A stretch of 64,000 nucleotides of DNA from Pseudomonadota bacterium (GCA_023411815.1 JAEYOJ010000098.1:9873-73872), one strand, 5' to 3'; shown: positions 50,952 through 61,416, numbered from the stretch's first letter. Notes: generated by a model not told the origin, from the letters alone. Translations and numbers: made by a program.

Positions 50952-51407
50952 GTGCTCATCGTTTACGTATTCATGGGCCTGCTGGCCGGCGCGGTCATGC
51001 CGGCCCAGGCCGGAATCAACTACAAGCTGCGCACCTTCCTGGGCGACCCGGTGCTGGCGGCTTTCGTGTCCTTCCTCGTGGGCACCGTGGCCCTGGCCGC
51101 TTTGGCCCTGGCGCAACGCACGCCCTGGCCCGACTGGCAGGAGGTGGCCCGCGCGCCCTGGTGGGCCTGGATCGGCGGTTTCATGGGTGCATACGTCGTG
51201 GGCAGCTCCGTGGTGCTGGCCCCGCGCCTGGGCGCCACGGCCATGCTCGCGCTCATCGTGGCGGGCCAGATGCTGGCTTCAATCCTCATCGACCACTTCG
51301 GCTGGTTCGGCTATCGAGCTGATCCGGTGAACCTGCGCCGCATCCTGGGCACGCTCATGCTGATCGCCGGAGCCTGGCTGGTGGTCAGCGCCAGGAGGGC
51401 CTCGTGA
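50952..51407 (+). CDS. YdcZ-type DMT-family transporter
   Basis: A 151-residue membrane protein with five hydrophobic segments, of the DUF606/YdcZ type in the drug/metabolite transporter superfamily. LIVYVFMGLLAGAVMPAQAGINYKLR and WAWIGGFMGAYVVGSSVVLAPRLGATAMLALIVAGQMLASILIDHFGWFG are diagnostic. These half-size proteins dimerise; substrates are unknown. The start is GTG at 50952, 6 bases after the tyrS stop. It overlaps the next gene by 4 bases (GTGA). Confidence 0.88.
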   Translation: MLIVYVFMGLLAGAVMPAQAGINYKLRTFLGDPVLAAFVSFLVGTVALAALALAQRTPWPDWQEVARAPWWAWIGGFMGAYVVGSSVVLAPRLGATAMLALIVAGQMLASILIDHFGWFGYRADPVNLRRILGTLMLIAGAWLVVSARRAS

Positions 51408-52291
51408 GCGGACCGAAGAAAGTGGTTATCAAGGGGGTGTGGCGCCACCTGGCGGCGTTCTCGCGGCTGGTCAAGATCGAGCATTCGGTCTTCGCGCTGC
51501 CCTTCGCCTATTGCGGCATGGTCATGGCCGCGGGCGGCTGGCCGGGCTGGCGCGTGTTCCTGCTCGTCACCGTGGCCATGGTCGCGGTGCGCTCCTTCGC
51601 CATGGTCGTCAACCGCCTGGCCGACCTGCCCTTTGACCGCCGCAATCCGCGTACGCAGGGCCGGCCCCTGGTCACGGGCGAGGTCGCCGTGCCCTCGGCG
51701 CGGCGCATGGCCCTGATAACGGCGGTCGTGTTCGTGCTGGCCTGCGCCGGGATCAACATGCTCGCGCTGTCCCTGTCGCCCGTGGCGCTGGTCCTGGCCG
51801 GTGGCTACAGCTACGCCAAGCGCTTCACCTTCCTGTGCCACTACTGGCTCGGCTCGGTGCTGGGCCTGGCTCCCATCGCCGGCTGGCTGGCGGTCACGGC
51901 CTCCTTCCACATCGCACCGGTGCTGCTGGGCCTGGGCGTGACCTTCTGGGTCGCGGGCTTCGACATCCTGTACGCCACCCAGGACGTGGAATTCGACCGC
52001 AAGGCGGGCCTGAAGGCGATCCCTGCACGCTTCGGCATCCCGGCGGCCCTGTCCATCGCGGCCTTCAGCCACGCCAACACGGCCATCTTCTTCCTGCTGG
52101 CCGGCTGGGCCTGGGGCGCGGGCTGGCCGTACTACCTCGTGGCCGCGCTCATCGGCGCTATCCTGGCCTACGAGCACACCCTCGTGCGGCCCGACGACCT
52201 GCGCCGCGTGAACACGGCCTTCTTCACGGTCAACGGCGTGGTGGCGATCATGATTTTCGCCGGCGTGCTGCTGGACTTGTGGGTGGCATAA
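51404..52291 (+). CDS. UbiA-family prenyltransferase, probably for menaquinone (MqnP-like)
   Basis: A 295-residue integral membrane prenyltransferase. The first Asp-rich motif is NRLADLPFDRRNPRTQGRPL (N-x-x-x-D-x-x-x-D) and the second is DVEFDRKAGLKAIPARFG (D-x-x-x-D). The protein resembles the UbiA-like enzyme of the futalosine menaquinone route (TIGR01475) rather than MenA; the substrate is inferred. About eight membrane helices are visible. The GTG start lies inside the stop of the YdcZ-like gene. A double hairpin with a T-run follows the stop and may terminate transcription. Confidence 0.9.
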   Translation: MSGPKKVVIKGVWRHLAAFSRLVKIEHSVFALPFAYCGMVMAAGGWPGWRVFLLVTVAMVAVRSFAMVVNRLADLPFDRRNPRTQGRPLVTGEVAVPSARRMALITAVVFVLACAGINMLALSLSPVALVLAGGYSYAKRFTFLCHYWLGSVLGLAPIAGWLAVTASFHIAPVLLGLGVTFWVAGFDILYATQDVEFDRKAGLKAIPARFGIPAALSIAAFSHANTAIFFLLAGWAWGAGWPYYLVAALIGAILAYEHTLVRPDDLRRVNTAFFTVNGVVAIMIFAGVLLDLWVA

Positions 52292-52311
52292 GGGCTGGTC
52301 TCGAAGTTTCG

Positions 52312-52380
52312 TGGAGAGGGGCGGCGCCCCTCTCCACACCTCACCCCGCCAGGGAGCGCGGCCCCCTGGACCCCTTTTTA
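52312..52380 (+). repeat. Double-hairpin repeat downstream of the prenyltransferase gene
   Basis: Hairpin one TGGAGAGGGGC/GCCCCTCTCCA (52312-52336, 11 bp), spacer CACCTCACCCCG, hairpin two CCAGGG/CCCTGG (52349-52369), then ACCCCTTTTTATT. The first 43 bases match the copy inside rlmD at 40 positions by my count. The trailing T-run suggests it also serves as a terminator on the plus strand. Confidence 0.75.
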
Positions 52381-52395
52381 TTAGCGGCTGATATC

Positions 52396-53925
52396 TTAAG
52401 ATCGCCTGACGAGCAGGGCCACGGTTTCCACGTGGTGGCTGTGCGGGAACAGGTCAACAGGCACGACGCGGACCAGTTCATAACCCGGCAGTAGCAGGGC
52501 CGCGTCGCGGGCGAAGGTGGCCGGGTCGCAGGACACGGACACGATGCGCGCTGGCGCGAGGTCCAGGATGCGCGCCGCCACGTCCGGGTGCATGCCCGCG
52601 CGGGGCGGGTCGATGACCAGTACGTCCGGCTTGGGCAGCTTGCGATCGGCCAGGGTGTGGCGCAGGTCGCCGGCCACGAAAGAGCAGTTGGCCGGGTTGT
52701 TCAGGCGCGCGTTGTCGGTCGCGTCGCGCACCGCGCCTTCCACCAGCTCGAAGCCGGTAACGTGCCCGGCGGCGTGCGCCAGGCGCAGGGCCATGGCCCC
52801 CACGCCGCAGTAGCAGTCGAATACTTCCGCGCCGTTGGGCCAGTCGGCCAGCCCGGCCATCACCTCCACCAGCCCGAAAAGCCGCTCGGCCCCGGCCGTG
52901 TTGGTCTGAAAGAAAGCCTGCGGCGAGAGCCGATATCGCAGCTCCCCCAGCGACATCTCCAGCACCGGGTCGCCCCATGAGCGCACGATCTCCTCGGCAT
53001 AGGCCACGGCCGCCTTGTCGCGCCGCACGCCGTGCGCCACGCGCAGGCCGGGGAAACGGACCAGCAGCCCTTGCGCCACGGCCTCTGCCTGCTTCACGGC
53101 CTCGCTGCCCGGCCCCGTGATCAGAATGGCCTGCAGCCCGGCCGCACTGGTCAGCTCAGCCGCGCCTTGGCATTCCGGTAACAAACCGCGCGGGTCCAGG
53201 GCGTCGTCACGCCCTGGCGGGGTGAGGTCTGGAGAGGGGCAGCGCCCCTCTCCAGCTCTTACGCCTTTCTCCCCGGCAGGTCGGGAATCCCGCAGCACGA
53301 GGAAGCGCCACACGCCCCGGCCGCTGACGGGGTCGTAGGCCGTCGCGCCGCTGGCGCGGGACAACTCGCGTACGGCGGCCAGCACGTCCATGGCCGGCTC
53401 GGCCATGAGCCCGCAGTCGGTCACGTCCAGCACCCGGCGCGGGTCTCGCCAGGAGCGCAGGCCCACGTGCGGCTCCTGGCCGGCGAAGGCGAACTCCATC
53501 TTGTTGCGGAAGCCGCGCAGCAGGGGCGAGGGCGTGGTCTCATCCACCAAGTTCTGTACGTCCTGCCCTGATTGGCCGGATTCGCCGGATTGGCGGCCGA
53601 TATGGCGCAGGGACTCGGCCACGATCTGGCGCTTCCAGCGCAACTGCGCGGCGTAATCCAGGTCTTGCCAGTCGCAGCCGCCGCAGTCGGCGTAGTGCGG
53701 GCAGAAGGGCTCGATTTGCTCGGGCGAGGAGCGCAGCACCTCGACGGTCGCGGCCTCGGCGTGGCGCTTGGCGAGCTTGGACAGCCGGGCGCGCACGAGC
53801 TGGCCGGGCAGCCCGCGCTCGACGAACACGGCGCGGCCCTCCAGCCGGGCGAGTCCCCGGCCGCCGCAGGTCAACTTCTCGATATCAAGCTCCAGCACGT
53901 CGCCGGAGCGAAAGTCTTGCGTCAT
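52396..53925 (-). CDS. rlmD: 23S rRNA (uracil-5-)-methyltransferase, RumA/RlmD type
   Basis: A 509-residue TrmA-family methyltransferase. A TRAM domain covers about residues 6-65. Iron-sulfur cysteines lie in CPHYADCGGC and in the later VTDCGLM. SAM-binding residues are FDCYCGVGAMALRLA, followed by IDPPRAG and the catalytic cysteine in SVSCDPATFARD near the end. It methylates U1939-type uridines of 23S rRNA. Between residues about 230 and 275 there is an extra segment, AGEKGVRAGEGRCPSPDLT and following, encoded by a double-hairpin repeat. The ATG at 53925 gives MTQDFRSGDVLELDIEKLT. It is divergent from rsmI. Confidence 0.92.
   Translation of the reverse strand: MTQDFRSGDVLELDIEKLTCGGRGLARLEGRAVFVERGLPGQLVRARLSKLAKRHAEAATVEVLRSSPEQIEPFCPHYADCGGCDWQDLDYAAQLRWKRQIVAESLRHIGRQSGESGQSGQDVQNLVDETTPSPLLRGFRNKMEFAFAGQEPHVGLRSWRDPRRVLDVTDCGLMAEPAMDVLAAVRELSRASGATAYDPVSGRGVWRFLVLRDSRPAGEKGVRAGEGRCPSPDLTPPGRDDALDPRGLLPECQGAAELTSAAGLQAILITGPGSEAVKQAEAVAQGLLVRFPGLRVAHGVRRDKAAVAYAEEIVRSWGDPVLEMSLGELRYRLSPQAFFQTNTAGAERLFGLVEVMAGLADWPNGAEVFDCYCGVGAMALRLAHAAGHVTGFELVEGAVRDATDNARLNNPANCSFVAGDLRHTLADRKLPKPDVLVIDPPRAGMHPDVAARILDLAPARIVSVSCDPATFARDAALLLPGYELVRVVPVDLFPHSHHVETVALLVRRS
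53196..53254 (-). repeat. Double-hairpin repeat translated in frame within rlmD
   Basis: On the coding (reverse) strand: TGGAGAGGGGC/GCCCCTCTCCA, spacer GACCTCACCCCG, CCAGGG/CCCTGG, then ACCCG. It is the same element as at 52312-52369. It encodes about 20 residues around GEGRCPSPDLTPPGRDDALD, inserted between two conserved parts of the enzyme. Confidence 0.75.
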
Positions 53926-54376
53926 ATGGCGATATTCCTGCAGACAGAGGCGCGGACCGCCTTGACTGGAAGTGCTTCCAGGAGTCGGCGGCGACCGCAC
54001 GCGGTTGAACCGAGTTGCTGTGGATGCGACAACTTGATCTGGCTGCTGTTCCTATAAGGCTTGCTCGGCGCGCCGTCACCTGGTGAAACGCCCGATTCAT
54101 GGCCTGCTTGGTGGAACGCGGGCCGCGCTAACCGCGCGGACCGGTAAGACCCTTGGCAAGCGCTACTCCTTTTGCAAGGTCAGAGGAAGGACTGGGGATG
54201 GCTCGAGCCATGTATGTTTGCCGTTTGGGATTATTTGCCGAAATGCGCATCTCGTGACATGAAACGCGGGCCGGCTTTTCTGAAGACGAACTCATGGGGC
54301 CATGGCCGAGCGGCGATTGCAGGCGCTTCCGCCAGGGGCAATGCCGCCGCGGACAAGACCCGGAGAGGAGGGCATC
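53926..54376. other. Divergent intergenic region, about 450 bases
   Basis: This lies between the divergent rlmD and rsmI genes. The rsmI frame is open back to 54302 without family character. I saw no convincing promoter boxes, hairpin or RNA gene. The 25 codons before rsmI are read in frame but not thought to be translated. Confidence 0.4.
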
Positions 54377-55216
54377 ATGGACGAACCCAGGCGGGGTCGC
54401 CTTTACGTCGTCGCCACGCCGCTCGGCAATGCGGGCGACTTGTCGCCGCGTGCACGCGAGATTCTTGCCGTAGCCGACCTGGTGCTGGCCGAAGACACTC
54501 GCCGCGCCGGGCTGCTGTTCCAGCGCCTGGGCATCGAGGCCAGGCGGTTCATGAGCTTTTTCGAGCACAACGAGGAGGGGCGCGTGGTCCAGGTGCTGGC
54601 CGAACTGGCCCAGGGCCGCACGGTGGCCCTGGTCTCCGACGCGGGCACTCCGCTCCTGTCCGATCCCGGTTACCGGCTGGTGCGCGCCTGCCGCGAGCAG
54701 GGCCATGCCGTGTCGCCCGTGCCCGGCCCGTCCGCGCCCGTGGCGGCCTTGTCGGCCAGCGGCCTGCCGCCGTATCCGTTCGTGTTCCTGGGCTTCCTGC
54801 CCCGCCGGGATTTGGATGTGCGCCGGCTCTTCGAAGAGTACGGATCCACCAGGGCCACGCTCGTGTTCTTCGAGCGCAAGAACCGCCTCACGGCGACCTT
54901 GGAGCTGGCCGCCGAGACCCTCGGCGATAGAGAATTCTGCGTGGCGCGTGAATTGACCAAGGAACACGAGCAGTTTATTTTGGGACGACTGTCGAAGCGT
55001 GAGGATGTGCAACTGGATCTGCTGGGGGAGCTGACCGTGATCATCGGCCCGCCCATGGAAAAGGCGCGCACGTCCGAAGCCGAGATGGCGTCCGTGCTCG
55101 AAGAGGAGACCCGGCGCGGGGGCAGGCCCAAGGAGGTCGCCAGGCGCACGGCCGAGCGCGTGTGCGGTTGGACGGCCAAGGCCGTGTACGAACGGCTGAT
55201 GGACAAGTCGGGGTAA
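54377..55216 (+). CDS. rsmI: 16S rRNA (cytidine-2'-O-)-methyltransferase RsmI
   Basis: A 279-residue tetrapyrrole-methylase-fold enzyme that methylates C1402. LYVVATPLGNAGDLSPRA, VLAEDTRRAGLL, VALVSDAGTPLLSDPGYRLV and GPSAPVAALSASGLP are the family blocks. The ATG at 54377 is preferred (GGAGAGGAGGGCATC upstream and MDEPRRGRLYVVATPLGN); the ATG at 54302 adds an unconserved arm. It starts a unit that continues into PTS genes. Confidence 0.94.
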   Translation: MDEPRRGRLYVVATPLGNAGDLSPRAREILAVADLVLAEDTRRAGLLFQRLGIEARRFMSFFEHNEEGRVVQVLAELAQGRTVALVSDAGTPLLSDPGYRLVRACREQGHAVSPVPGPSAPVAALSASGLPPYPFVFLGFLPRRDLDVRRLFEEYGSTRATLVFFERKNRLTATLELAAETLGDREFCVARELTKEHEQFILGRLSKREDVQLDLLGELTVIIGPPMEKARTSEAEMASVLEEETRRGGRPKEVARRTAERVCGWTAKAVYERLMDKSG

Positions 55217-55234
55217 GCCCAGGATGGTGCAGGG

Positions 55235-55999
55235 TTGAGGCCTAGCGGTGAGCCTGAAGTTCGCGTCCTGCTTCGCTGTCTGGCGCGCTCGTACCTGGTT
55301 GGAGCCAACTTCAACACCAGGGGCATGCAGAATATTGGCCTGAGCTACGCAATGGACCCCGGGCTCGTCGCCATCCATGGGCAGGGGAAGGATCTTCACG
55401 ACGCCCGCAGGCGCTATCTGCGCCACTACAACACCCATCCCTTCTGGACGCCGCTGCTCATCGGCATCTTTCTGTCCCTGGAAATCAAGATAGCAAAGAA
55501 GCAGCTCCCGCCCGGCACGCTGGAGAACGTGCGCCAGACCACGGTCTATACTCTTTCTGCCATTGGAGATTCCGTTTTCGGCGGCGGCGTCCTGGTTCTT
55601 TGGGCTCTGGCGACCGCCTGCATGATCGTCACTGGTCATGGCGTGCTTGCTGTGCTAACAAGTGGCGTCCTGCTGCTGAGCCTGCAGGCATTCAAAGCGC
55701 TGACATTTTTTGCCGGGCTGCGCGAGGGCTTCCGGTTCCTGCCCAGGTTGAAGAAGTTCAACCTCATAAACTGGGGCCGGCGCATCAAGCTTGTCAACGC
55801 CTTGCTCACGGTTCTGTTCTGGTATCTTGTATGGCCCGAGCCTGTGCGCTGGACCGGCTGGCTGCTCGGTGTCGGCGCGCTGTGCCTGGCGACTTGGCTT
55901 GTGCTCAAGACGCGGCTTTCGCGAGGCCTGGCCCTCATTTTCCTGCTGGCCGGATACGCGGCCGCGCCGTATGTCCTTGGATGGCTTAAAACCCTCTAG
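55235..55999 (+). CDS. PTS mannose-family IID component-like membrane protein
   Basis: A 254-residue membrane protein of the mannose/fructose/sorbose PTS IID type. SYLVGANFNTRGMQNIGLSYAMDPGLVAIHG and YLRHYNTHPFWTPLLIGIFLSLE match the IID N-terminal half, and the C-terminal part has about four hydrophobic helices. No IIA, IIB or IIC gene lies next to it. The start is a TTG at 55235 because the only ATG in frame (55325) would remove the conserved SYLVGANFNTRG block. It is 18 bases after rsmI and 24 before HPr. Without IIC it cannot transport by itself. Confidence 0.85.
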   Translation: MRPSGEPEVRVLLRCLARSYLVGANFNTRGMQNIGLSYAMDPGLVAIHGQGKDLHDARRRYLRHYNTHPFWTPLLIGIFLSLEIKIAKKQLPPGTLENVRQTTVYTLSAIGDSVFGGGVLVLWALATACMIVTGHGVLAVLTSGVLLLSLQAFKALTFFAGLREGFRFLPRLKKFNLINWGRRIKLVNALLTVLFWYLVWPEPVRWTGWLLGVGALCLATWLVLKTRLSRGLALIFLLAGYAAAPYVLGWLKTL

Positions 56000-56023
56000 G
56001 CCTTTCCGGCCTGGGGAGGGGTT

Positions 56024-56329
56024 ATGGATACGCATATCAACGTGTCGGAGACACAGCGGCAATTTCTCAAGAGACGCGTCTGCGTGGTCAACGAACTGGG
56101 CCTGCACGCCAGACCGGCTGCCAGGCTGGCCCAGGAGGCCCAGAAGTTCTCAAGCCGGATATTGCTCAAGATCGGCCCTCAGGAAGTGGACGCCAAGAGC
56201 ATCCTGGACATCCTGACACTCGCGGCCCGCAGCGGCTGCAACCTGGAAATCATGGCCAGCGGCGAGGACGCGGCTCAGGCTCTGGAACATCTGGCCGGCC
56301 TGTTCCGCACGAAGTTCCAGGAAGGCTGA
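56024..56329 (+). CDS. ptsH: Phosphocarrier protein HPr
   Basis: A 101-residue HPr. ELGLHARPAARLAQEA carries the phospho-histidine, and VDAKSILDILTLAARSG is the Ser46-region loop with a serine at the usual place. It begins with a 15-residue extension (MDTHINVSETQRQFL) before the usual N-terminus. GGGGAGGGGTT precedes the ATG. It passes phosphate from enzyme I, whose gene starts 6 bases after it. Serine control by HPr kinase cannot be judged here. Confidence 0.93.
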   Translation: MDTHINVSETQRQFLKRRVCVVNELGLHARPAARLAQEAQKFSSRILLKIGPQEVDAKSILDILTLAARSGCNLEIMASGEDAAQALEHLAGLFRTKFQEG

Positions 56330-56335
56330 TTCCCT

Positions 56336-58108
<1,773 letters not shown>

Positions 58109-58129
58109 TTCCGGCATTATTACTCGCCC

Positions 58130-58591
58130 ATGGCAAAGCAAAGCGGCGTCAAGCCAATAGCCGTCAACAAGAAGGCCCGGCACCTCTACGAGCTGCTGGA
58201 ATCGTTCGAGGCCGGACTGGCCCTGCAAGGCGTGGAGGTCAAATCCCTGCGCCAGGGGCACGTCAGCTTCAAGGACGGCTACGTGGATTTCAAGAACGGC
58301 GAGGCCTGGCTCAGGGGCGTGCACATCGCGCCGTACGCGAACGCGGGTTACGTGGAAGTCGACCCAGAGCGCGAGCGCAAGCTGCTCCTGCACGCCGAGG
58401 AGATCGAGCGGCTGACGGCCAAGGTCGAGCAGAAGGGCCTGTCCGTGGTGCCCGTGCGCATGTACTTCAAGAACGGCCGCGCCAAGCTGGAGATCGCCCT
58501 GGCCAGGGGCAAGAAGCTCCACGACCGGCGCGAGGACATCAAGCAGCGCGACATCGCCAAGGATACCGCGCGGCAGTTGGCGCGATACTGA
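58130..58591 (+). CDS. smpB: SsrA-binding protein SmpB
   Basis: A 153-residue tmRNA-binding protein for trans-translation. VNKKARHLYELLESFEAGLALQGVEVKSLRQG is the OB-fold opening, ANAGYVEVDPERERKLLLH and KVEQKGLSVVPVRMYFKNGRAKLEIALARGKKLHDRRE complete it, and the basic C-terminal helix IKQRDIAKDTARQLARY is present. No tmRNA gene was seen in the window. A long hairpin repeat follows the stop. Confidence 0.97.
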   Translation: MAKQSGVKPIAVNKKARHLYELLESFEAGLALQGVEVKSLRQGHVSFKDGYVDFKNGEAWLRGVHIAPYANAGYVEVDPERERKLLLHAEEIERLTAKVEQKGLSVVPVRMYFKNGRAKLEIALARGKKLHDRREDIKQRDIAKDTARQLARY

Positions 58592-58601
58592 AGATGAGAT
58601 A

Positions 58602-58648
58602 ACGGGGGAAGGGGAAGCCCTTTGAAAAAGGGCTTCCCCTTCCCCCGT
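58602..58648. repeat. 22-bp hairpin between smpB and the GlcD-like gene
   Basis: ACGGGGGAAGGGGAAGCCC with TTT at its end pairs perfectly with the bases after GAA, a 22-bp stem with a 3-base loop. A run of C and CCAACCCCTCC follows. It resembles hairpins typical of Desulfovibrio-like intergenic regions and has no T-run on the plus strand. It starts 11 bases after the smpB stop. Confidence 0.75.
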
Positions 58649-58711
58649 GCCCCCCCCAACCCCTCCTAAAACACTTCTTTCGCGCTCCGCGCGGGATATT
58701 CAGGAGCCCGC

Positions 58712-60082
58712 ATGCTCACCTCCCGGCACGAAAAGTTCCTCCGCGACCTGTTTCCCGGCGACGGGAGCCTGTTCACCCCCGAGGAGAAGCTCATCTTCGG
58801 CACCGACGCCAGCCGCCTGAGCGGCCAGCCCTGGGCCGTGGTGCGTCCCGAGCGGCTGGAGCAGGTCGTGGAGCTGCTGCGCTGGGCCGAGGCCGAGAAA
58901 GTCCCGCTGTTCACGCGCGGCCGGGCCACGAACGTGGTCGGCGGAACCGTGCCCGACAAGGGCGGGGTGGTCGTGTCCATGCTGCGCATGAACAGGATCA
59001 TGGAGATCAGCGCCGAGGATTTCGTGGCCGTGGTGGAGCCGGGCGTCATCAATGGTGATTTCCAGAAGGAATTGAAGCAGCGAAAGCTGTTCTATCCGCC
59101 CGACCCGGCCAGCGCGGCCTTCTCCACCATCGGCGGCAACGTGGCCATGGGTGCTGGCGGCATGCGCGCGGTCAAGTACGGCGTGACCAGGGATTACGTG
59201 CTCGGCGTGGAAGCCGTGCTGCCGGGCGGCAGGGTCATGCGCCTGGGCGGCCGCTGCCACAAGAACGTGGCCGGGCTGGACCTGGCGCGGCTGTTCGTTG
59301 GCAGCGAGGGCTCGCTGGGCGTCATGACCGAATTGACTCTCAAGCTTCTGCCGCTGCCCGAGGCCACGGCTTCGCTGCTGGCCGGATTCGGGACGCTGGA
59401 CGCGGCCCTGGACGCGGCGCGCGCGGTGTTCGGCTGCGGCACGCTGCCCACGGCCATGGAGTTCATGGCCGGCCTGGTGCTGGAGGCCATAGCCGGTGAA
59501 GGCGAAACGCCCTGGCCCCAGGGCACGCAGGCCGCGCTGCTGCTGCGCATCGACGGCAGCGAGTCCGCCGTGGCCGAGGACCTGCGCCGGTTGGAGTCTG
59601 TTTTCAAGCGGCATGATCCGGCCTGCCTGCTCACGGGGCGTGGCGAGGCCGAGGAACCCCTGTGGGAGCTGCGCAAGCGCATCAACCCGGCCTCCTTCCG
59701 CATCGCGCCGGACAAGATCAGCGACGACGTGACCGTGCCGCGCGGCAAGATCGGCGAGGCGGTCAGGCGCTTCCAGGCTCTCGGGACGGAGCGCAGGCTG
59801 AAGATGCTCCTTTTCGGCCATATGGGCGACGGCAACCTGCACGTGAACATCATGCACGACGCGTCCGACCCCGATGAGCTGGACCGCGCCCGCCGGACCA
59901 AGGAGGACGTGCTGCGCACGACCGTCGAGCTGGGCGGCACGCTGTCCGGCGAGCACGGCGTGGGCCTGACCAAGCTGCCTTATCTGCACTGGCAGATCGG
60001 CGAGGCGGAAAGGGCGCTCATGCGCGACGTCAAAAAAGCTTTCGACCCGAGCGGGATACTCAATCCCGGGAAGGGCTACTGA
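58712..60082 (+). CDS. FAD-binding dehydrogenase, GlcD/D-lactate type
   Basis: A 456-residue flavoprotein of the vanillyl-alcohol-oxidase fold. FTRGRATNVVGGTVPDKGGVVVSMLRMNRIMEIS is the FAD domain start, followed by GGNVAMGAGGMRAVKYGVTRDYVLGVEAVLPGG, then the C-terminal oxidase domain with GHMGDGNLHVNIMHD and SGEHGVGLTKLPYL, the usual metal/FAD region. It oxidises glycolate, D-lactate or a similar 2-hydroxyacid; sulfate reducers often use D-lactate, so that is the inference. CAGGAGCCCGC precedes the ATG. It overlaps the Fe-S subunit gene by one base (TGATG). Confidence 0.9.
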   Translation: MLTSRHEKFLRDLFPGDGSLFTPEEKLIFGTDASRLSGQPWAVVRPERLEQVVELLRWAEAEKVPLFTRGRATNVVGGTVPDKGGVVVSMLRMNRIMEISAEDFVAVVEPGVINGDFQKELKQRKLFYPPDPASAAFSTIGGNVAMGAGGMRAVKYGVTRDYVLGVEAVLPGGRVMRLGGRCHKNVAGLDLARLFVGSEGSLGVMTELTLKLLPLPEATASLLAGFGTLDAALDAARAVFGCGTLPTAMEFMAGLVLEAIAGEGETPWPQGTQAALLLRIDGSESAVAEDLRRLESVFKRHDPACLLTGRGEAEEPLWELRKRINPASFRIAPDKISDDVTVPRGKIGEAVRRFQALGTERRLKMLLFGHMGDGNLHVNIMHDASDPDELDRARRTKEDVLRTTVELGGTLSGEHGVGLTKLPYLHWQIGEAERALMRDVKKAFDPSGILNPGKGY

Positions 60083-61275
60083 TGGTCCAGCAGCACCGGA
60101 AGGACTACCTCTGCCTGCACGACGGCACGCACCTCGCGCCCAAATGCATTCTGTGCGGCAAGTGTCTGGAGGTCTGCCCGCTGGTGGCGGCCACGGGCCG
60201 CGAGGAGCTGTCCCCGCGCGCCAAGTTCCACCTGGCCGAACGGGCGGCCGAGGCGGACGGCGGGCTCGACGAGAAGAAGGCCGCCCGACTGGCGGCCATG
60301 TGCCTGGCCTGCGGCCGGTGCGAAAAGGCTTGCCCGCAGGGATTGTGCGGGCCGGAGCTGGCCGCAGGGCTGCGCGCCAAACATCCGGGCTGGCGCGAGT
60401 GGCTGTGGCGACAGTGGCTGACCAGGCCCGGCGCACTATGGCCCACTGCCGGGGCGCTGGCCAGGCTCGTGCCCGGCGGCCTTGCCCCGGACACGCTGCG
60501 CGCGGCGCTCGGGCAGCTCGCGGCCTTGCACGGCGGCAGGGCCATCCAGCCGTGGCTGGCCGTTGCACGCTACGATGCTTGCGGCAGCGGAAAAAAGGCC
60601 GTACTTTTCGAAGGTTGCACGGCGCGATACGCCAAGCCGCACTGGAGTGAGACCGCGCGGCAAATCGTTACGGGGCTGGGATACGAGCTTGTGCCCGATG
60701 CGCGTTTCGAATGCTGCGGCTGTTCCCTGGGCCACGCGGGGCTGGAGGACGCCCAACGGGCCATGCAGCGCACCAACGTGGACGCCTGGCGCAAGGCGGG
60801 CCGTCCGCAGGTGATCGCCTTTTGCGCCACATGCCGCTGCGGCTTGCGCAGCTATGCGCACATCGACCTGGGCTGGGAGACCTTCGAGCGCGAGGAGTGG
60901 CTGCGCGCTGTAGTGCCCCTGGCCGGACTCATGGGCGATACGGAATTTCAAATTCTGGACAATGCGCCCGATGCGGTGCATTACCATAGGCCTTGCCATG
61001 GCTCGGGCGGCGACCAGGACAGGCAGTTCCTGTCGCGGGCCATGGGCGGCCGGCTTAAAAAGGCCGGCCTGGAACGCTGCTGCGGCTTCGGCGGCGTCAT
61101 GCAGCTTGCCGATCCCGGCCTGTCGCGGGCCGTGGCGGCGCGCTGCTGGGAATTTTTCGAAGCCGGGCCCGGCGAGCAGCTTGTCACGGGCTGCAGCGCC
61201 TGCGTGCTGCAGCTTTCGGCCAGCGCGCCCGAGGGCGTTGCCGTGGGCCACTGGCTTGAGGCCTTGCGGCCCTAG
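60082..61275 (+). CDS. (Fe-S)-binding electron-transfer subunit, GlcF type
   Basis: A 397-residue protein with two ferredoxin-like [4Fe-4S] motifs near the N-terminus, CILCGKCLEVCP and CLACGRCEKACP, and two CCG domains: FECCGCSLGHAG and ERCCGFGGVM with CHGSGGD. This is the layout of GlcF and LldE-like subunits that take electrons from the flavoprotein to quinone or a membrane partner. It is co-translated with the GlcD-like gene. No GlcE is present. Confidence 0.9.
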   Translation: MVQQHRKDYLCLHDGTHLAPKCILCGKCLEVCPLVAATGREELSPRAKFHLAERAAEADGGLDEKKAARLAAMCLACGRCEKACPQGLCGPELAAGLRAKHPGWREWLWRQWLTRPGALWPTAGALARLVPGGLAPDTLRAALGQLAALHGGRAIQPWLAVARYDACGSGKKAVLFEGCTARYAKPHWSETARQIVTGLGYELVPDARFECCGCSLGHAGLEDAQRAMQRTNVDAWRKAGRPQVIAFCATCRCGLRSYAHIDLGWETFEREEWLRAVVPLAGLMGDTEFQILDNAPDAVHYHRPCHGSGGDQDRQFLSRAMGGRLKKAGLERCCGFGGVMQLADPGLSRAVAARCWEFFEAGPGEQLVTGCSACVLQLSASAPEGVAVGHWLEALRP

Positions 61276-61416
61276 GCCCGCAGCGAGCGGATCGCCCGGG
61301 CTCGGGGCCCATGCTCCGTAAGGAGCTTTGGCATAGAACGGCCGCGTTCGTCCGCTTGCCGGATGGCGCGGCAGGCACGCTTTCCTTCCCCGCACGCGGG
61401 GTCCAGGATAATCGCC

